From Spirosoma fluviale (GTDB lineage: Bacteria > Bacteroidota > Bacteroidia > Cytophagales > Cyclobacteriaceae): DNA of 64,000 nt. Where the stretch lies: assembly GCA_945897085.1 (NCBI GenBank), contig CAMDEU010000001.1:42313-106312 (forward strand), given 5' to 3'. Both the position numbers and the translations under genes were made by a program. Below are positions 8,754 to 16,643 of this stretch, in pieces (within the stretch, counting starts at the first letter, position 1; every line of letters starts with the position of its first letter). The notes beneath the pieces are model-generated. The model saw only the letters and a list, made by a program, of their open reading frames with translations, was not told where the DNA came from and ran no database searches.

Positions 8754-9118
8754 TGGGAAAAGTAGTGCTGGAGGGGATGGAGTTTTTTGGGTACCATGGC
8801 GTGTATCCTGAAGAAAATGTGCTGGGAAACCGGTTTACGGTAGACTTAGAACTTCATACCAATTTTAAGGTGGCCATGGAGACGGACCGTCTCGAAGGGA
8901 CTATCGACTATGAGCAACTCTATAATCTTGTAAAAACTCGAATGGACCAACGTGTCAAGTTGCTCGAGCATCTAAGCTACGGCATCATTCAGGACATCCG
9001 AGCAGCTTATCCTGAGGCACGCCAACTCCGGATAACGATCAAAAAGCAGCAGCCTGCCATTGGAGGCTTGGTTGATTTTTCTGGGGTAACACTTTCCTAT
9101 CCGGAAGATTTTTCCTGA
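8753..9118 (+). CDS. folB: Dihydroneopterin aldolase
   Basis: A 121-residue enzyme of folate synthesis that converts 7,8-dihydroneopterin to 6-hydroxymethyl-dihydropterin and glycolaldehyde. Family marks are visible: FFGYHGVYPEENVLGNRF near the start with the conserved Glu, the LLEHLSYGIIQDI helix, and the lysine-bearing TIKKQQPAIGG that precedes GVTLSY. The length is typical. Its start overlaps the stop of the DivIVA-like gene (TGATG), so it is expressed from the same transcript. No other folate gene lies here except thyA near 60 kb. Confidence 0.93.
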   Translation: MGKVVLEGMEFFGYHGVYPEENVLGNRFTVDLELHTNFKVAMETDRLEGTIDYEQLYNLVKTRMDQRVKLLEHLSYGIIQDIRAAYPEARQLRITIKKQQPAIGGLVDFSGVTLSYPEDFS

Positions 9119-9125
9119 ATAAGTC

Positions 9126-9581
9126 ATGTATACCCGAGCGGAACTATCAAAAATCCGAACGGAGTTTTGGATAACTTTTGGGCAATACATGAAGCCCGTT
9201 CCCAATGCGCAAGGGAGGAGAACCAATTGGCCTAATTACAAGACAGGAGTAAAGGATATTTATTTCCGCATGCGTGCAGAGCGCGATTATGCAGCGATTG
9301 CCATCGAATTGGGACATGCTGATTTAGAAATGCAGGAGTTGGTGCTGGACCAATTTGGTCAACTTAAAAAAATCTTTGAAGGATGCTTGCAGGAGGAATG
9401 GAACTGGAAGTTGCATGTGGCGAATGACATGGGTCAAATCACTTCCAAAATCGAATGTGTTTTAGAAGGGGTCAATGTCCTCAATTCAGAAGATTGGCCT
9501 CGAATCATTTCTTTTCTCAAACCGAGAATAATTGCCTTGGACGACTTTTGGGATCAGGTAAAACCCGTATTTGAAGAGTAG
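9126..9581 (+). CDS. DUF4268 domain-containing protein
   Basis: A 151-residue soluble protein matching DUF4268: RTEFWITFGQYMKP, NWPNYKTGVKDIYFRMRAER, and the Trp-rich C-terminal part with PRIISFLKPRIIALDDFWD. The fold resembles short nuclease-like DUF4268 domains found alone or fused to restriction-type proteins, but no catalytic motif is evident here and the function is unknown. It follows folB after 7 bp and probably ends the WD40-DivIVA-folB transcript. Confidence 0.82.
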   Translation: MYTRAELSKIRTEFWITFGQYMKPVPNAQGRRTNWPNYKTGVKDIYFRMRAERDYAAIAIELGHADLEMQELVLDQFGQLKKIFEGCLQEEWNWKLHVANDMGQITSKIECVLEGVNVLNSEDWPRIISFLKPRIIALDDFWDQVKPVFEE

Positions 9582-9617
9582 TAATTTCTGGTTGCAGCAG
9601 GGCTTTAAAAAAGTAAA

Positions 9618-9932
9618 TTAAAGGTCGTGTCGCTTAGGAATACTTGGGTTAGTAAACGTGAATCCTCTCGCTTCATCGCCCTCAAAAAAATCTAATTGCA
9701 TCCCCATCAAAAACATGAGGTGTTTTTTCTCAATGAGTACTGGAATACTTTGAATTTCAAAGCGCTGGTCTTCAGGCTTTTTTTTATCAAAACCTAGGGC
9801 AAAAGCCATCCCCCCACAACCACCACCTTTGACGCCTACCCGCAGAAAATAATCTTCGGGAATATTCTTGGTAGCCATGATGTGCTTGATTTCAAGCTCC
9901 GCTTTGGGCGTTATTTCGATGGGAATCAACAT
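9618..9932 (-). CDS. A-type Fe-S carrier homologue lacking the C-terminal cysteines
   Basis: A 104-residue protein of the HesB/IscA/SufA family. The first ligand loop is present (VKGGGCGGMAF, Cys39). The C-terminal CxC pair that completes the metal site in IscA, SufA and ErpA is missing: the chain continues FTNPSIPKRHDL. With one Cys per chain it could still bind a cluster across a dimer, or act as a non-cluster relative. A canonical paralogue lies about 3.7 kb away. It stands alone between two rightward transcription units. Family call by motif; function unknown. Confidence 0.85.
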   Translation of the reverse strand: MLIPIEITPKAELEIKHIMATKNIPEDYFLRVGVKGGGCGGMAFALGFDKKKPEDQRFEIQSIPVLIEKKHLMFLMGMQLDFFEGDEARGFTFTNPSIPKRHDL

Positions 9933-10043
9933 GTAATTTAAAGCAACAAGTGTGTGGATTAGTTCAACTTGATTTGTAAACTTACTCGTTTACTCAGTTT
10001 TTTGGCAACAAAGAATTGCAGATATTCGAATTAAAATTTAGAC

Positions 10044-10565
10044 ATGACTTACCTTCTCGAACTTTTAAAAATACTTCTTCCTGCTACCGCAGTTCTATAT
10101 GGGATGTATTTGGTGGTAGTTTCTTTTTTATCCAAGGAAAAGGAAAAATTAAAGTTGGATCTACGAAGCCAGCAAGCGAATCTGGTTCTTCCCATTCGGC
10201 TTCAGGCGGCCGAACGGCTTTGCCTCCTGCTGGAACGTATTACGCCAGCTCAAGTGATCCGAAGGGCCATTCCTGGACAGTTTTCTGCGGAAGAACTGCA
10301 TCATCACCTCATCTCAGAAATCAGAGAGGAGTTTAACCACAATGCCAGCCAGCAGGTGTACTTCTCTGAAGATACCTGGGATGCAGTACGAATTGCAGTA
10401 GAAGAGGTGATCTCCCGCATCAATGTGAGTCGCCAACAATTGAATGAATCCGCTTCCGGTGTAGACTTGGCAAAGGTGGTATTGACCCAGTCCTTTGACC
10501 GGAAAAACGACCCGATTGCCTTGGCTATTCGCAAAGTGAAGACGGAAGTCAGTGTCTATTTTTAA
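10044..10565 (+). CDS. Small membrane-anchored protein, DUF7935-like
   Basis: A 173-residue protein with one N-terminal membrane segment (LLELLKILLPATAVLYGMYLVVVSFL), then a charged KEKEKLKLDLR stretch and a helical cytosolic domain with RLQAAERLCLLLERITPAQVIRR and EIREEFNHNASQQVYFSEDTWD. This arrangement recurs in many Bacteroidota genomes and resembles the family I recall as DUF7935. No function is known. An overlapping frame over the first 300 bases is rejected because it lacks any family resemblance. Its stop is in frame with the small gene that follows. Confidence 0.75.
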   Translation: MTYLLELLKILLPATAVLYGMYLVVVSFLSKEKEKLKLDLRSQQANLVLPIRLQAAERLCLLLERITPAQVIRRAIPGQFSAEELHHHLISEIREEFNHNASQQVYFSEDTWDAVRIAVEEVISRINVSRQQLNESASGVDLAKVVLTQSFDRKNDPIALAIRKVKTEVSVYF

Positions 10566-10619
10566 ACTATAATTCACCAAAAAAATACGATCAAGTACTA
10601 CAGAATTGGAGTTAGTAGT

Positions 10620-10766
10620 TTGAAAACACGATTTTTTAAACCAATTCCAAAATACCTGATGGATCAGCATGCAGCCTTTAAGAAAAATTCAGAAAGCCGA
10701 TCCTATTCAGATTTTTTGGAAGAAGGGCATCTTTGGTATGCCAAAAACAAACAGAAAGACCTCTAA
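10620..10766 (+). CDS. Possible small protein, 48 residues
   Basis: A short frame with a TTG start preceded at 8 bp by GGAG, a good Shine-Dalgarno match. The product begins LKTRFFKPIPKYLMDQHAAF and ends HLWYAKNKQKDL; it is basic and soluble. An internal ATG would give 35 residues. The composition looks like real protein (Trp, Tyr, Phe and His well spread) and it fills the gap between two rightward genes. The same frame is open back to the stop of the preceding gene. No family recognised. Confidence 0.45.
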   Translation: MKTRFFKPIPKYLMDQHAAFKKNSESRSYSDFLEEGHLWYAKNKQKDL

Positions 10767-10804
10767 AGTGAAATCTATCCTTTAATTTCTTCAACTTTGA
10801 TTCC

Positions 10805-11524
10805 ATGACTATTGCTTTGATTTCTGGAACTTCGGGATTAGTAGGGATGCAGCTCCTGCATCAACTCCTTCGTAATTCTGTATATAGCTATGTGATCAGT
10901 GTAGGGCGAAGGAGCCTTGCCTTGAAGCACGAGAAATTGCTCCAAATCGATGGGGACATGCCTAAATTAACTACTTGGGCCTGGGAAGATAAAATCAATG
11001 CGCAGTCTTTGGGAGGAGCATACCATACTTTGGTGTTGGCCTTGCAAGAAAAAAAGGTGACCGTACATGCTTTTTGTTGCTTGGGCACGACCATTAAGCA
11101 GGTGGGCTCCAAGGATAAATTTTATGCAGTGGACCACGATTTGGTGCTTGAATTTGCTTCTTGGTCCAAGAAACTAGGGGCTTCAAAGTTTTTATATGTC
11201 TCTGCGATGGGAGCTAATCCCCAATCTTCTATTTTTTATAACCAAGTAAAAGGCAAGACGGAAGAGGATTTAAAGGCAATTGGATTCCCATATTTAGGTC
11301 TATTTCGTCCTTCCTTGTTATTGGGAGCTCGCCATGAATTTCGTTTTGGTGAACAAGTGGCCACCTTTTTTATGATGCCTTTGAGTTGGCTGAAGCTTGG
11401 AAAAAATATTCGCCCCATTCGGGACCATGTAGTTGCCAAATCTTTGGTTAATGTGGCGCTAAGCGATTCAAAAAGCAGTATGGACTGCTTTTTATCTGGT
11501 AAAATGCAAGAATTAGGAGCATGA
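10805..11524 (+). CDS. NAD(P)-binding Rossmann-fold protein (HTATIP2-like)
   Basis: A 239-residue atypical short-chain dehydrogenase. The N-terminus has the nucleotide-binding motif SGTSGLVGMQLL; the middle has FLYVSAMGAN and FYNQVKGKTEEDL, which supplies the YxxxK pair; then FPYLGLFRPSLLLGAR. This matches the NAD-dependent epimerase/HTATIP2-like group annotated as oxidoreductases or nucleoside-diphosphate-sugar epimerases. The substrate is unknown. It overlaps dtd by 4 bp (ATGA), so the two are co-translated. Confidence 0.85.
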   Translation: MTIALISGTSGLVGMQLLHQLLRNSVYSYVISVGRRSLALKHEKLLQIDGDMPKLTTWAWEDKINAQSLGGAYHTLVLALQEKKVTVHAFCCLGTTIKQVGSKDKFYAVDHDLVLEFASWSKKLGASKFLYVSAMGANPQSSIFYNQVKGKTEEDLKAIGFPYLGLFRPSLLLGARHEFRFGEQVATFFMMPLSWLKLGKNIRPIRDHVVAKSLVNVALSDSKSSMDCFLSGKMQELGA

Positions 11525-11973
11525 TTGCAGTGATTCAACGAGTTTCAGAGTCCTCGGTGACCATCGATGGAAAAGTCAAATCCAAAATTGGAACAGGACT
11601 GTTGGTTCTTTTGGGAATCGAAGAGGCGGACGGGAAGGAGGACCTCGAATGGCTCGCAAAAAAAATAGTCAACCTTCGCATTTTTCCAGACGAGCAAGAA
11701 GTGATGAACAAGAGTCTACTGGATGTGGGCGGAGAGCTATTGTTGGTATCGCAGTTTACCCTGCATGCAAGTACCAAAAAGGGCAATCGTCCATCTTACA
11801 TTAAAGCAGCACGGCCTGAGATCGCCCTACCCTTGTACGAGGAAGCGATCAGGGTCCTAGCCGTAGAATTAGGGAAATCCATCAGCACTGGAACCTTTGG
11901 TGCAGATATGAAAGTGAGCCTGATCAATGATGGGCCTGTTACCCTGATCATGGATACCAAAAACAAGGTTTAA
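11521..11973 (+). CDS. dtd: D-aminoacyl-tRNA deacylase
   Basis: A 150-residue enzyme that hydrolyses D-aminoacyl-tRNAs (and Gly-tRNA(Ala)), guarding translation fidelity in the cytosol. Landmarks are IAVIQRVSESSVTIDGK at the N-terminus, the LLVSQFTLHASTKKGNRPSY active-site segment and the C-terminal NDGPVTLIMDT, which carries the cross-subunit Gly-Pro motif. Length is typical. It is the second gene of a two-gene unit with the Rossmann-fold protein. Confidence 0.95.
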   Translation: MIAVIQRVSESSVTIDGKVKSKIGTGLLVLLGIEEADGKEDLEWLAKKIVNLRIFPDEQEVMNKSLLDVGGELLLVSQFTLHASTKKGNRPSYIKAARPEIALPLYEEAIRVLAVELGKSISTGTFGADMKVSLINDGPVTLIMDTKNKV

Positions 11974-12008
11974 TACAACTCCAAATTTTAAGGAAGTGAG
12001 GCCGTAGC

Positions 12009-13037
12009 TTAGAAGTGCTTCCAGCCCTGGGCTTTGATTTGTACCGCAGTACCGCTTTTGGTAACCAGGAATTTCCCTTCTTCTGCTTTCGTGATATGCC
12101 CAATAAAATGCACATCAGGATGCTTTTCCAGTTTGGCAAAATCCTTTTGGTCAATCGTAAATAGCAATTCATAATCCTCTCCACCATTCATCACACAGGT
12201 GATGGGGTCGAGGTTGAGTTCGACGGCTGTATCAAAGGTTTGCTTGTCAATAGGCAGCTTATCCTCGTAAATCGTAGCTCCAACATTCGAAGCCTTGCAG
12301 AGGTGAAAAATCTCAGATGCCAGCCCATCGGAAATATCGATCATGCTGCTCGGTACCACGTCTAGTTCTCGGAGCTCGTGGATGATGTCCATGCGGGCAT
12401 CGGGACGAAGTTGACGTCCTGTAACCACCGTATATTTCTCCAGTTCTGGCTTCATTTCTGGATTGGAGAGGAAAACCTGCTTTTCTCGTTCTAGAATCTG
12501 AAGTCCTACCAGTGCCGCACCGAGGTCGCCGGTTACGCAGAGAATATCATTTACTTGGGCCCCTGAGCGGTAGGAGAGTTGCTCTTTTTTGGCCTGACCC
12601 ATAGCTGTGACGGAAATCACGAGCCCAGAACGGGAGGCGGTGGTATCGCCTCCAACCAAATCTACTCCATACTGCTCACAAGCGGCATATATTCCTTCGT
12701 AGAGTGCTTGAACTGCTTCTACTGAAAATCGATTGGATAAGGCAATACTGACCGTAATCTGGGTAGGAATGGCATTCATAGCAGCAATATCTGATACATT
12801 CACCGCTACAGCCTTGAATCCCAGGTGAGGGAGGGGAGTGTAGGCAAGGTCAAAATGTACCCCTTCCAAAAGTAAATCGGTACTTACGACAGTCACTTGA
12901 TCGCCAGCATCGAGTACTGCCGCATCGTCACCGATTCCCTTAAGTGTAGATGGATTTTTGACTAGTGCACCTTTGGCGAGCTGCTCAATTAAGCCAAACT
13001 CTCCCAATTCACTTATTTCAGTTCTTTTCTCAGACAT
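12009..13037 (-). CDS. thiL: Thiamine-monophosphate kinase
   Basis: A 342-residue enzyme that phosphorylates thiamine monophosphate to the active cofactor thiamine pyrophosphate. AIR-synthase-type motifs are present: GIGDDAAVLDAG, STDLLLEGVHFDL, AVNVSDIAAM, LVGGDTTAS and CVTGDLGAALVGL, with GGEDYELLFT near the C-terminus. No TPP riboswitch or other thiamine gene lies beside it. The methylmalonyl-CoA epimerase gene is upstream on the same strand with a 48-bp gap. Confidence 0.95.
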   Translation of the reverse strand: MSEKRTEISELGEFGLIEQLAKGALVKNPSTLKGIGDDAAVLDAGDQVTVVSTDLLLEGVHFDLAYTPLPHLGFKAVAVNVSDIAAMNAIPTQITVSIALSNRFSVEAVQALYEGIYAACEQYGVDLVGGDTTASRSGLVISVTAMGQAKKEQLSYRSGAQVNDILCVTGDLGAALVGLQILEREKQVFLSNPEMKPELEKYTVVTGRQLRPDARMDIIHELRELDVVPSSMIDISDGLASEIFHLCKASNVGATIYEDKLPIDKQTFDTAVELNLDPITCVMNGGEDYELLFTIDQKDFAKLEKHPDVHFIGHITKAEEGKFLVTKSGTAVQIKAQGWKHF

Positions 13038-13085
13038 GCTTTTTGTAGTTGTAGCAGTAAAGGCTATTGATAATTTGGAGGTGCT

Positions 13086-13502
13086 TTAGAGTTTTTCTGG
13101 GTTGGGATTTGTTTGACACAATTCCACCAACACCCCGTTGGTACTGCGCGGATGCAGAAATACCACGATTTTGTTATCGGCACCTTTTTTGGGAACCTCA
13201 TTTAAAATCTCAAAACCTTCGGCTTTCAGTCGGGACATTTCGGCATAGATATCTTCCACATCAAAGGCAATGTGGTGGATCCCTTCGGATTTTTTTTCGA
13301 TGAATTTGGCGATGGGAGAATCAGCTCTGCTAGCTTGAAGCAATTCGATTTTGGTGTCGCCCACTTGAAAAAAACTTGTTTCAACACCCTCAGCCGCAAC
13401 TGTCTCTGATTTATAAGGAGGGTTTCCCAGGAGCCGCTGAAAGAGTTCGTTGGATTTTTTTAGGTCAGCGACCGCAATTCCAAGATGTTCGATTTTCCTC
13501 AT
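13086..13502 (-). CDS. mce: Methylmalonyl-CoA epimerase
   Basis: A 138-residue vicinal-oxygen-chelate enzyme that interconverts (2S)- and (2R)-methylmalonyl-CoA in propionate/succinate metabolism. Metal-ligand motifs fit: HLGIAVADL (His), FFQVGDTKIELL (Gln/Glu), IHHIAFDVED (His) and VLVELCQ (Glu). Length is typical. Methylmalonyl-CoA mutase is not in the window. A glyoxalase-family protein of other function is possible but less likely. Confidence 0.9.
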   Translation of the reverse strand: MRKIEHLGIAVADLKKSNELFQRLLGNPPYKSETVAAEGVETSFFQVGDTKIELLQASRADSPIAKFIEKKSEGIHHIAFDVEDIYAEMSRLKAEGFEILNEVPKKGADNKIVVFLHPRSTNGVLVELCQTNPNPEKL

Positions 13503-13594
13503 GCCATTAATTTGTATCTTTGTTTGAATCTTTTTCTCCCGTAGGTAGTTTAACGGGGAAGAAGGAACAAATCAAAGTGTAAAGATATAAAGAT

Positions 13595-13921
13595 ATGATC
13601 ACCGTTTCTGACAAAGCCAAAGAGAGAATTCTTGAATTGAAAAAAGAAGAGGGGAGAATGGAGCAAGAGAACATTCGTGTATCTGTGAAAGGAGGAGGCT
13701 GTTCTGGTTTGATGTACGAGTTGGGCTTCGATGCGCAATTGGTAGACAGCGACCATGTATTTGAGGACAAGGGCGTCAAAATTTTGGTAGACAAAAAAAG
13801 CCTCTTGTACTTAGTGGGTACGACTTTGGAATTTTCCGATGGGCTAAATGGCAAGGGATTTCAGTTTGTAAATCCCAATGCTAACCGTACCTGTGGATGT
13901 GGTGAAAGTTTCTCCGTCTAA
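13595..13921 (+). CDS. Fe-S cluster assembly A-type carrier (IscA/SufA)
   Basis: A 108-residue A-type carrier that delivers Fe-S clusters to client apoproteins. All three ligand cysteines are present: Cys36 in GGGCSGL and Cys100/Cys102 in CGCGESF. It is monocistronic, with its own terminator, and is about 35 kb from the SUF operon. Whether it is functionally SufA, IscA or ErpA cannot be told from the sequence. Confidence 0.93.
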   Translation: MITVSDKAKERILELKKEEGRMEQENIRVSVKGGGCSGLMYELGFDAQLVDSDHVFEDKGVKILVDKKSLLYLVGTTLEFSDGLNGKGFQFVNPNANRTCGCGESFSV

Positions 13922-13942
13922 GCGATCAAAAACATAAACACT

Positions 13943-13970
13943 AAAGCAGCTTCCACGAGCTGCTTTTTTT
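13943..13970 (+). terminator. Intrinsic terminator after the A-type carrier gene
   Basis: The inverted repeat AAAGCAGCT / AGCTGCTTT with a six-base loop is followed by seven T in total, 22 bp after the stop codon. Confidence 0.88.
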
Positions 13971-14057
13971 ATGTGCAATCTCAAAATATATCTTCTTGCT
14001 TACCCCATTTTTTAGGGCATTGCTTACCTTTACTCTCGAATAATCCGACACACCCCA

Positions 14058-15152
14058 ATGGAAACACCCATCAAAACCATCCCTTTAAATGATCTTCACG
14101 CAGCTTTAGGAGGTAAAATGGTTCCTTTTGCAGGCTACATGATGCCAGTTCGCTACAGTTCAGATATGGAAGAACATCTTTGCGTTCGTCAAGGAGTAGG
14201 GGTATTTGATGTTTCCCACATGGGTGAATTTTTTGTAGAGGGGCCTCAGGCTTTGGCACTGATTCAGAAAGTTACCTCCAACGATGCGTCCACTTTGGTG
14301 ATCGGTCAGGCCCAGTATTCCTGCTATCCCAATGAAGTCGGAGGAATCGTAGACGATTTGATTGTGTACAAAATGGAGGAGGAGAAGTACATGCTGGTGG
14401 TCAATGCCTCTAATATCGACAAGGATTGGGCATGGATTTCAAGCCATAATACGATGGGCGCAAGGCTTCGCAATGCATCCGAGGACTATTGTCTTTTTGC
14501 TGTACAGGGACCTAAGGCTGCTGGAGCCATGCAGCCGTTGACGTCGGTGTCGCTAGCAGATATCAAGTTTTATCATTTTGAAATCGGCGACTTTGCGGGC
14601 ATCTCGGACGTGATTATCTCAGGAACAGGCTATACGGGTGCTGGAGGATTTGAGATTTATGTTAAAAACGCCGATGCAGAGCGAGTTTGGAAAAAGATTT
14701 TTGAAGCAGGTGCTAGCTATGGCATCCAACCTATAGGGCTAGGTGCTCGAGATACGCTGCGCTTGGAGATGGGCTATTGCTTGTATGGCAACGACATCAC
14801 CGATACCACTTCACCCATTGAAGCAGGATTGGGTTGGATCACCAAATTCACCAAGGACTTCACAAATTCCGAAGCATTGAAGCAACAAAAAGAAGCAGGG
14901 GTAAGTCGCAAGTTGGTAGGATTTGTCATGCAGGAGCGTGGTATCCCTAGAGGGCATTACCCAATCGTGGATGCTGCTGGAGAGGTGATTGGAGAAGTTA
15001 CTTCCGGTACGCAGTCTCCTAGTATGGGACTTGGAATTGGGATGGGTTATGTTCAAACCGGCTACAGCAAGGTGGGAACGGAGATTTACATCCAGATCCG
15101 AAACAAAAACCTAAAGGCTCAAATAGAAAAATTCCCTTTATACAAAGGATAA
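14058..15152 (+). CDS. gcvT: Glycine cleavage system aminomethyltransferase (T protein)
   Basis: A 364-residue T protein that takes the aminomethyl group from the lipoylated H protein to tetrahydrofolate, releasing ammonia. Family marks include the N-terminal [24 protein letters not shown], the [11 protein letters not shown] segment with the folate-binding Asp, [24 protein letters not shown] and the C-terminal [21 protein letters not shown] and P proteins are not nearby. No glycine riboswitch is seen in the 87 bp upstream. Its stop overlaps the comB start by one base (TAATG). Confidence 0.96.
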   Translation: METPIKTIPLNDLHAALGGKMVPFAGYMMPVRYSSDMEEHLCVRQGVGVFDVSHMGEFFVEGPQALALIQKVTSNDASTLVIGQAQYSCYPNEVGGIVDDLIVYKMEEEKYMLVVNASNIDKDWAWISSHNTMGARLRNASEDYCLFAVQGPKAAGAMQPLTSVSLADIKFYHFEIGDFAGISDVIISGTGYTGAGGFEIYVKNADAERVWKKIFEAGASYGIQPIGLGARDTLRLEMGYCLYGNDITDTTSPIEAGLGWITKFTKDFTNSEALKQQKEAGVSRKLVGFVMQERGIPRGHYPIVDAAGEVIGEVTSGTQSPSMGLGIGMGYVQTGYSKVGTEIYIQIRNKNLKAQIEKFPLYKG

Positions 15153-15865
15153 TGCGATCCATTGAAGTTTGCTTTAGTCCAGAGCTGATCCACTTACACG
15201 AGGTAACCGGTAAGTTGGTGGTCGTTGTGGATATTTTTAGAGCAACTTCTACCATGGTGTCTGCTTTGGCCCATGGCGTTACGGAGATTCTGCCTTTCGC
15301 AGATTTGGAAGCCTGTAGAGCGATGCAGAGCCAAGGTTATCTTATTTCTGGAGAGCGTAATGGACTTACTGCGCCGGGATTTGAACTGGGAAATTCCCCA
15401 GTAGCCTATATTGATGGAAAGTATGCAGGCAGGAAACTAGCGATGACAACTACCAATGGTACGGTGGCCCTCAAAAAATCCAAAGGTGCTGCAGAAATTT
15501 TGATTGGGGCTTTTCCGAACCTTCAAGCCACAGTAACCTACATCCAATCTCGAGATTTGGATGTGTTGATTCACTGTGCAGGCTGGAAGGGACGATTTAA
15601 TTTGGAAGATTCGCTTTATGCGGGTGCATTGGTTCAAGCGCTTGGAGAAAGCCATTCCAACCGAGAAGACGGAGCACTTGCCATGGGATCTTTGTTTTCC
15701 CTAGAAGGTGAAAATTTGGCAACTTACCTGTCGCAGGCTTCCCACGCCAAGCGCTTACAAAATCATGGTATTGAGACTGATATTGATTTTTGCTTGAGTC
15801 TCAATCTGTGCCAGCTAGTGGTAAGGGTAGCTGAAAATGGGGCCTTACGCATAATTGAAGGGTAA
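15152..15865 (+). CDS. comB: 2-phosphosulfolactate phosphatase family protein (ComB)
   Basis: A 237-residue ComB-family protein. In methanogens ComB dephosphorylates phosphosulfolactate on the way to coenzyme M. Motifs: VVVVDIFRATSTM near residue 25, SGERNGLTAPGFELGNSP, MTTTNGTVAL, and the CAGWKGRFNLEDSLYAGAL active-site helix. Coenzyme M is not expected here, so the substrate may be sulfolactate-related or something else. The 1-bp overlap with gcvT means co-translation. Confidence 0.9.
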   Translation: MRSIEVCFSPELIHLHEVTGKLVVVVDIFRATSTMVSALAHGVTEILPFADLEACRAMQSQGYLISGERNGLTAPGFELGNSPVAYIDGKYAGRKLAMTTTNGTVALKKSKGAAEILIGAFPNLQATVTYIQSRDLDVLIHCAGWKGRFNLEDSLYAGALVQALGESHSNREDGALAMGSLFSLEGENLATYLSQASHAKRLQNHGIETDIDFCLSLNLCQLVVRVAENGALRIIEG

Positions 15866-15869
15866 CGCA

Positions 15870-16232
15870 TTAATTTGGTTTCCGCAATTTTTCATTTTCT
15901 TGGTGACGGGTTAAATCTCGGCTATTTTTCTTCTCCAAGTTCTTCATCAAAGCCTCCGTTAAGTTAACGCCTGTTTGGTTGGCAAGGCAAATCAGCACCC
16001 AAAGTACATCGGCCATTTCGTCGTCGAGTGCGCGGCCCTTGTCCGACTCTTTGAATGACTGTTCCCCATAGGTTCGAGCCATGATTCTGGCCAATTCCCC
16101 CACTTCCTCCATCAGTAAAGTCATGTTGGTCAGTTCATTGAAGTAGCGTACGCCCACAGTCTGAATCCAATTGTCTACTAATTTTTGCGCTTCATTGAGC
16201 GTAAGATCATTTTTTTCCATAAGTTCAGTCAT
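15870..16232 (-). CDS. MazG-like nucleotide pyrophosphohydrolase
   Basis: A 120-residue all-alpha NTP pyrophosphatase of the MazG/dUTPase-like group, which hydrolyses nucleoside triphosphates to monophosphate and pyrophosphate, often as house-cleaning of damaged nucleotides. The magnesium-binding pattern is present as LMEEVGELARI followed by LDDEMADVLWVL (ExxE and ExxD). A Met four codons inside could be the true start. It converges on comB with only 4 bp between and starts 27 bp from the divergent DUF1801 gene. Confidence 0.9.
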   Translation of the reverse strand: MTELMEKNDLTLNEAQKLVDNWIQTVGVRYFNELTNMTLLMEEVGELARIMARTYGEQSFKESDKGRALDDEMADVLWVLICLANQTGVNLTEALMKNLEKKNSRDLTRHQENEKLRKPN

Positions 16233-16259
16233 CTATTCAAATATAAAGAGCCAGCGCCT

Positions 16260-16643
16260 ATGAATCCCAAACCTAGCAGCGTGGAAGAGTATTTTTCTAG
16301 GTTTCCCCCAGAAATCCAACCCAAATTAACCCAAATAAGAGTGCTATTGAAGCAGACCTTACCCGAGGCAGAAGAAGTCATCAGCTACCACATGCCAGCA
16401 TTTAAAACCAGCGAAGTGTTGGTGTACTATGCAGCTACCAAAAGTCATCTCGGTTTTTATCCTACCTCCTCTGGAGTTTCCAATTTTAAGGAAAAATTGG
16501 CCGGTTATGTGACTTCAAAGGGGGTTATTCAATTTTCGTATGGCGAAGAATTGCCGGAGCAACTTATTGTTGCAATTGCTCAGTTTCGTGCTCAGGAGGC
16601 CATAGAAAGAGCTGCGGCAAAGAAGAAAAAGAAACTCAAGTAA
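16260..16643 (+). CDS. DUF1801/YdhG-type protein
   Basis: A 127-residue protein of the DUF1801 family (related to Bacillus YdhG, sometimes called iron chaperone Fra-like). Marks are SVEEYFSRFPPEIQPKLTQIRVLLKQ, then EEVISYHMPAFK and LGFYPTSSGV, and a Lys-rich tail. The start MNPKPSS is chosen because the longer frame begins inside the divergent MazG-like gene. Its last 8 bp overlap tail-to-tail with the aminotransferase-like gene. Biochemical function is uncertain. Confidence 0.85.
   Translation: MNPKPSSVEEYFSRFPPEIQPKLTQIRVLLKQTLPEAEEVISYHMPAFKTSEVLVYYAATKSHLGFYPTSSGVSNFKEKLAGYVTSKGVIQFSYGEELPEQLIVAIAQFRAQEAIERAAAKKKKKLK

Noticed and set aside
10016-10336. Overlapping rightward frame over the DUF7935-like gene
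   Set aside because: It has Ser/Gly-rich random composition, while the other frame has a membrane anchor and a conserved-looking helical domain.
13971-14057. Possible glycine riboswitch before gcvT
   Set aside because: The 87 bp are AT-rich without paired GC-rich helices; too short for a known glycine aptamer.
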